A DNA stretch of 64,000 nucleotides from Candidatus Enterovibrio escicola. GTDB taxonomy: Bacteria; Pseudomonadota; Gammaproteobacteria; Enterobacterales; Vibrionaceae. Each line of letters opens with the position of its first letter. Positions within the stretch are counted from its first letter, which is position 1. Below, one piece after another: positions 60,276 to 64,000 of this stretch. The stretch lies in assembly GCF_002464935.1 (NCBI RefSeq), contig NZ_NBYY01000013.1:1-64000 (forward strand), written 5' to 3'. The notes under the pieces were generated by a model, which worked only from the letters and a program-made list of their open reading frames with translations, was not told the DNA's origin and did no database searches. A program made the translations under genes and the position numbers.

Positions 60276-60846
60276 TATTCAATAGGTTAGTCTTCGTATA
60301 ACACGCCTATTCTCGAATGCTGATCAATATAGCTATAATTACTAAATCTTCCAGCTCCTTTTGATTGTTACAAATCAACATTCATGTTGATATCTTAGTT
60401 TTAAAGAACTTACACTACGTTGTGTAACCACATTTTCTCTTGATGTACAAAAAGTGGTACCTATCTGTGAAGTAGATGAGCAATGGTCTTTCGTGGGTAA
60501 CAATATAACCCTCGCTGGCTCTGGTATGCTTGAGAGCCTCGATCGAAGAAAATTATTGCTCATGCATTCGTGGAAGAAAAGCATTCAATTTATTCTTCCA
60601 GCGGTTATCCATATTAAAAATTACATTTTAGTGTACGGCAGGTTTCAATGTGTGCGATAACCTTCCCCATAGTAAACAACATTAATTGGCAAGCTCTATA
60701 TTCAATACATTTAAGAGAGAAAATTTAATTCTCCGTACACGATTGAAACGATTACATACTCAAAATCGATAGAAATACACAACAAAGTGATGAGTATATT
60801 CATTGTACCTGAGTATTACCTTTTAAACATAATCAACTTATTGAAT
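60276..60846 (+). mobile_element. IS1-family element with both ends, internally deleted
   Basis: Ends TATTCAATAGGTTAG (left) and TATTCAATAAGTTGATT (reverse complement of right). The insA part is deleted; insB reads PLDVQKVVPICEVDEQWSFV and then degrades to YSKSIEIHNKVMSIFI-like. At 571 bp it is shorter than the usual 770 or so. It separates rnd from the min operon. Confidence 0.8.
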
Positions 60847-60896
60847 ATATGATCCACGATAACACATCGTGAAAGGCAGTGGTTATTAGTTGCACG

Positions 60897-61160
60897 TTAC
60901 TTATATGCGTCAGGCAACGTGACGTTCAGTTCAAGTACCGATATATCGTCATCACGTTGCTCAAGTACTACAGAAACTTGCTCTGGGGATATATCCACGT
61001 ACTTGCGGATCACATTGAGAAGATCCTGTCTTAGCAAGGGTAAATACGACGGCTCATCACTACCTGCCTGCCGACGTTCAGCTACAATGATTTGTAATCG
61101 TTCCTTTGCTAAAGATGCAGATGTCTTTTTGCTAGGACGGAAAAACTCTAACAATGCCAT
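60897..61160 (-). CDS. minE: Cell division topological factor MinE
   Basis: 87 residues, normal length. The N-terminal [20 protein letters not shown] (membrane- and MinD-binding helix) and the C-terminal dimer part with [20 protein letters not shown] are intact. It stimulates MinD ATPase and drives its pole-to-pole oscillation. Last gene of minC-minD-minE, 3 bases after minD. Confidence 0.95.
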   Translation of the reverse strand: MALLEFFRPSKKTSASLAKERLQIIVAERRQAGSDEPSYLPLLRQDLLNVIRKYVDISPEQVSVVLEQRDDDISVLELNVTLPDAYK

Positions 61161-61163
61161 TGT

Positions 61164-61976
61164 CTATCCTCCAAACAGGCGTTTTAGAAATCCTTTTCTC
61201 TCTTCTTCAAGAAATCGGAATGGACATTCTTCACCAAGAAGGCGACGAATTGCATCAGCATATGCTTGCCCAGCATCGGACTCTTCGTCCAAGATAATAG
61301 GTTCACCCTTGTTTGATGCATGTAGTACGGAAGGACTCTCTGGAATAACGCTTAGGAGCGGTATACGAAGGATTTCTTCAACGTCAGCCACACTTAGCAT
61401 TTCACCGTGAGTAACACGAGAAGGATTATAACGTGTCAAGAGAAGGTGTGTCTTCATAGGTGTATTGCCGTTCTCAGCGCGGTGAGATTTGGAATCTAAT
61501 ATACCTAAAATACGGTCTGAGTCACGCACAGAAGAGACTTCTGGGTTTGTCGTAATGATGGCTTCATCGGCAAAATACAAAGCCATCAGTGCGCCAGTTT
61601 CAATACCAGCAGGGGAATCACAAATAATGAACTCGAAGTCCATGGTTTTGAGATCATCCAGTACACGATTTACACCTTCTTTGGTCAATGCATCTTTATC
61701 ACGTGTTTGCGACGCGGGCAGAATGTAAAGGTTATCAATACGTTTGTCTTTAATCAGTGCTTGGTGAAGGCTGGCTTCACCATTAATGACGTTGACAAAG
61801 TCATAAACAACGCGACGTTCACAACCCATAATCAGGTCAAGGTTTCGTAGGCCGATATCAAAATCAATCACGGCAGTTTTCTTACCAGCTTGTGCAAGAC
61901 CAGTTGCAATCGCAGCGCTCGATGTGGTTTTTCCGACTCCACCTTTGCCAGAAGTTATAACGATAATTCTTGTCAT
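61164..61976 (-). CDS. minD: Septum site-determining ATPase MinD
   Basis: 270 residues. Deviant Walker A GKGGVGKTT (10-18), switch regions VIDFDIGLRNLD and ICDSPAGIETGAL, and the C-terminal amphipathic membrane helix (ERKGFLKRLFGG) are all present. It recruits MinC to the membrane and is displaced by MinE. Spaced 19 bases after minC. Confidence 0.96.
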   Translation of the reverse strand: MTRIIVITSGKGGVGKTTSSAAIATGLAQAGKKTAVIDFDIGLRNLDLIMGCERRVVYDFVNVINGEASLHQALIKDKRIDNLYILPASQTRDKDALTKEGVNRVLDDLKTMDFEFIICDSPAGIETGALMALYFADEAIITTNPEVSSVRDSDRILGILDSKSHRAENGNTPMKTHLLLTRYNPSRVTHGEMLSVADVEEILRIPLLSVIPESPSVLHASNKGEPIILDEESDAGQAYADAIRRLLGEECPFRFLEEERKGFLKRLFGG

Positions 61977-61995
61977 TCCTCAATCCTTTGGATAG

Positions 61996-62658
61996 TTAGA
62001 GTGTGAGGTGTTTAATGTCTAATGCATTATTTAGAAGTGAAATTCTTACTGATTTTGCTGCATATATATCTGGAATGGTTTCACTGAGCCAATATGTCCC
62101 AGCGATAGAAAGTAGTTCAGATTGCAAGTTCAGGCAGAAAATATGGGTGTCCCTTCGTCCGTTGGCACCCGCGATAGCGCGACCACGAAGTACACCATAA
62201 ATGTGAATACTTCCATCTGCGATAACTTCAGCACCCGCACTTACATGATTCAAGATAACCAAGTCTGCATTCTTAGCATAAACTTGCTGGCCTGATCGGA
62301 TTGGAGTGGTTATTATTTTCGTATGGGTTTGAATAGGATCGTTAACACGATTTTGATTTGCTGGGCTCATGATGGCTAAGCCGGCTTCTTTTGCGGCCTT
62401 GCGAATATCATTTTGCTTACATCCAGTTATTCCTACAACGAGCACACCGGTTTGAGCAATGATAGTTTTTAACATGCTAAAGTCGGGTTTTTTATGTAAA
62501 CGCGAAATATCGATCACAACGGGTGCACTATCGAAAAATGCAGGGGCTTGGTTAATCTTTTCAGACAACGTGCGCATGGCGCCAAGAAGATCATCGTCGA
62601 ATAAATGAAGCACCGATAGTGTAAAGGAACTGCCTTTGAGTTCAGCATTTCTTATCAT
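61996..62658 (-). CDS. minC: Septum site-determining inhibitor MinC
   Basis: 220 residues. The N-terminal domain starts ELKGSSFTLSVLHLFDDDLL; the C-terminal beta-helix with AEVIADGSIHIYGVLRGRAI and GANGRRDTHIFCLNLQSELL binds MinD. It blocks FtsZ assembly away from midcell. First gene of the operon; the 372-base gap to ycgL (62659-63030) must hold the two divergent promoters and contains no gene. Confidence 0.95.
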   Translation of the reverse strand: MIRNAELKGSSFTLSVLHLFDDDLLGAMRTLSEKINQAPAFFDSAPVVIDISRLHKKPDFSMLKTIIAQTGVLVVGITGCKQNDIRKAAKEAGLAIMSPANQNRVNDPIQTHTKIITTPIRSGQQVYAKNADLVILNHVSAGAEVIADGSIHIYGVLRGRAIAGANGRRDTHIFCLNLQSELLSIAGTYWLSETIPDIYAAKSVRISLLNNALDIKHLTL

Positions 62659-63030
62659 TGTGAGTTGTCCAACTGGGAACGGCTTATGTGAGCGTAGTTA
62701 ACCACTGCTAATGTTATCATCTGGAAAAAATAGCATAGCAGTAGAATTTATTTAAATTGCGTCACGATGTTTATAAATACTAGTGTTTTCTGAGTATTAT
62801 AATTAATACGATATCCGAAGCTTCTAAATAATAAAGTAGCATATATATATTATATGACATCTTTGAACATAATATATTCTTGAAAACGTAGGGGCAAGAG
62901 TCAACATAGATTATGGTAATTTTATTGCAAATTTAGTGACGTTCCTCAAATTATATTGCTCCAATTTATTATTGAAATAATCAAAGTATTATGATGACGA
63001 ACCTATAGGTATGACGAGAAGAGGTATGAT

Positions 63031-63297
63031 ATGGAGTGCGCGATTCATAAGAGTAGTACAAAAGCTTTGACCTATCTTTATATTAAGCGAAAGGATGATT
63101 TTTCAGATGTCCCTATACAATTATTAACAACTTTCGGAAATCCTATCTTCGTCATGATGCTAGATGTAGGAAAGAGAGTAAGATTGGGGAGGGTCGATAT
63201 TGAGAAAGTACGTAGAAGTCTAAAAACCGATGGATTCTTCCTGCAACTTCCTCTCCCGACAGATACGAGGAACTACATATTAAGGTATGAATCTTAA
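63031..63297 (+). CDS. ycgL: YcgL-domain protein
   Basis: 88 residues. CAIHKSSTKALTYLYIKRKD, FGNPIFVMMLDVGKRVRLGR and LKTDGFFLQLPLP match the YcgL family found beside minC in gamma-proteobacteria. Biochemical function is unknown. Start ATG 63031 has GAGAAGAGG upstream. The next gene starts 32 bases later on the same strand. Confidence 0.88.
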   Translation: MECAIHKSSTKALTYLYIKRKDDFSDVPIQLLTTFGNPIFVMMLDVGKRVRLGRVDIEKVRRSLKTDGFFLQLPLPTDTRNYILRYES

Positions 63298-63328
63298 AGT
63301 ATAACACACTAAACTATAAAGGATTTCT

Positions 63329-64000
63329 ATGCGTATAGGATTAATAGGCATTATCACTGGGATTGTATGGACTGTTTCTACGCCTGTGATGGCAGAAAAG
63401 CCAAGTTTCAAAGGTTACGTCGCCAGTCTTAAGCAAGAGGGAATTAATAAAGGCATTGATATTTCTTTAATTGACAAGGCTTTTAATGGGATTCGTCATC
63501 GAGAAAAAGCAGTAAAAGCTGACCGTAATCAACCTGAAATGCGACTGACACTTAATGAATATATTTCTCTTGCGGTACCTGATTGGAAAGTTAAAAAAGC
63601 GCGACGTCTTTACGCTGAACATTATAATGGTCTCAAACGTATTGGAGATCATTATGGTGTACAACCGCGTTTTTTAGTTTCCCTTTGGGGAATAGAAAGT
63701 AACTTTGGTGCTTTAATCGGTAATTATGATGTTCTCGAGGCGTTAACCACTTTAGCGTATGATGGGCGTCGTGAAGATTTTTTTAGAGCGGAAATATTTT
63801 CTGCTTTAACCATTCTTCAGCAAGGACATATTGATGTGCGCGCGATGAAAGGTTCTTGGGCAGGTGCTATGGGGCAATGCCAATTTCTGCCCAGCTCGTT
63901 TTTGTCTTTTGCAGCAGATGGAAATAATGATGGTAAAAAAGATATTTGGAATTCTGAGCTAGATGTTTTTGCGTCTTCGGCCAACTATTTAAATAACGTA
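63329..64000 (+). CDS. Lytic murein transglycosylase (MltB-like), cut by window end
   Basis: ATG 63329 has AAAGGAT upstream. The first 224 codons are open to the window end. A signal peptide (about 1-22, TPVMA/EK) precedes an SLT_2/MltB-type domain with the catalytic Glu123 in SLWGIESNFG; ALTTLAYDGRREDFFRAEIF and SWAGAMGQCQFLPSSFLSFA are standard family stretches. It cleaves the glycan strand of peptidoglycan in the periplasm, giving 1,6-anhydro products. No lipobox, so a soluble form. ycgL followed by this gene is the usual Vibrio order. Confidence 0.9.
   Translation, partial: MRIGLIGIITGIVWTVSTPVMAEKPSFKGYVASLKQEGINKGIDISLIDKAFNGIRHREKAVKADRNQPEMRLTLNEYISLAVPDWKVKKARRLYAEHYNGLKRIGDHYGVQPRFLVSLWGIESNFGALIGNYDVLEALTTLAYDGRREDFFRAEIFSALTILQQGHIDVRAMKGSWAGAMGQCQFLPSSFLSFAADGNNDGKKDIWNSELDVFASSANYLNNV

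Noticed and set aside
60919-61410. 163-codon plus-strand ORF
   Set aside because: Antisense to minE and minD; low-complexity Ser/Arg composition typical of a shadow.
1-64000. CRISPR array, rRNA or tRNA genes
   Set aside because: Looked for regularly spaced repeats, rRNA signatures and tRNA cloverleaf/TTCGA-loop patterns; none convincing by eye. The repeats seen are IS ends and palindromes.

Overview
This window looks like the chromosome of a Vibrionaceae bacterium in an advanced state of insertion-sequence (IS) driven decay. Base composition is AT-rich. The intact genes (sppA, sbcB, nhaB, dsbB, rssB, rhlE, rnd, minCDE, ycgL, a lytic transglycosylase and sypABCDE) are Vibrio-type genes in Vibrio-type order. 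They are separated by long stretches of broken transposases and pseudogenes. IS5 (IS903-like), IS982, IS1, IS30, IS91, IS256, IS630 and IS200/IS605 relics are all present, often nested. This pattern resembles what is reported for the luminous anglerfish symbionts ('Candidatus Enterovibrio'); that identification is inference, not proof.

Layout. 1-3.3 kb: end of a TnpB gene, then relics of a subtilisin-type protease, an IS982 copy and a PvuII-like restriction system. 3.4-12.4 kb (minus strand): a surface-polysaccharide operon, rmlB-rmlA-fdtA-[fdtC broken by IS5]-fdtB-glycosyltransferase-ABC exporter-glycosyltransferase. It would make and use a dTDP-3-amino-3,6-dideoxyhexose. 12.5-21.2 kb: IS elements around rssB and a sugar epimerase. 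21.3-29.5 kb: sppA, an ansA stub, sbcB, and an integrase split by IS5. 29.7-35.3 kb: IS605/IS91/IS1/IS982 relics, a dead metallopeptidase and a second related integrase relic. 36-38.3 kb: nhaB and dsbB. 38.5-39.8 kb: two inverted IS982 arms around an IS630 relic.

40-45.7 kb (minus strand): five genes matching sypABCDE, the start of the symbiosis-polysaccharide locus of Vibrio (Aliivibrio) fischeri, with a well-formed sigma-54 promoter upstream of sypA. The rest of the locus is not here. 46.2-48.3 kb: an IS30 fragment and an IS5 carrying an IS982. 48.5-49.9 kb: an RhlE-type helicase. 50.2-56.1 kb: a collapsed T7-like prophage (tyrosine integrase, winged-helix protein, large terminase, portal, 5'-3' exonuclease, start of the phage RNA polymerase) in which internal deletions have fused distant genes. 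57-60.8 kb: IS5, a fadD pseudogene carrying a MITE-like element, intact rnd, and an IS1 relic. 60.9-64 kb: minC-minD-minE, divergent ycgL, and a transglycosylase running off the window.

Housekeeping functions (division-site placement, RNA and DNA processing, envelope proteolysis, disulfide formation, Na+/H+ exchange) and two surface-polysaccharide pathways are kept. Secreted proteases, fatty-acid activation, asparaginase, restriction and the prophage are lost. No rRNA, tRNA or CRISPR array was recognised.
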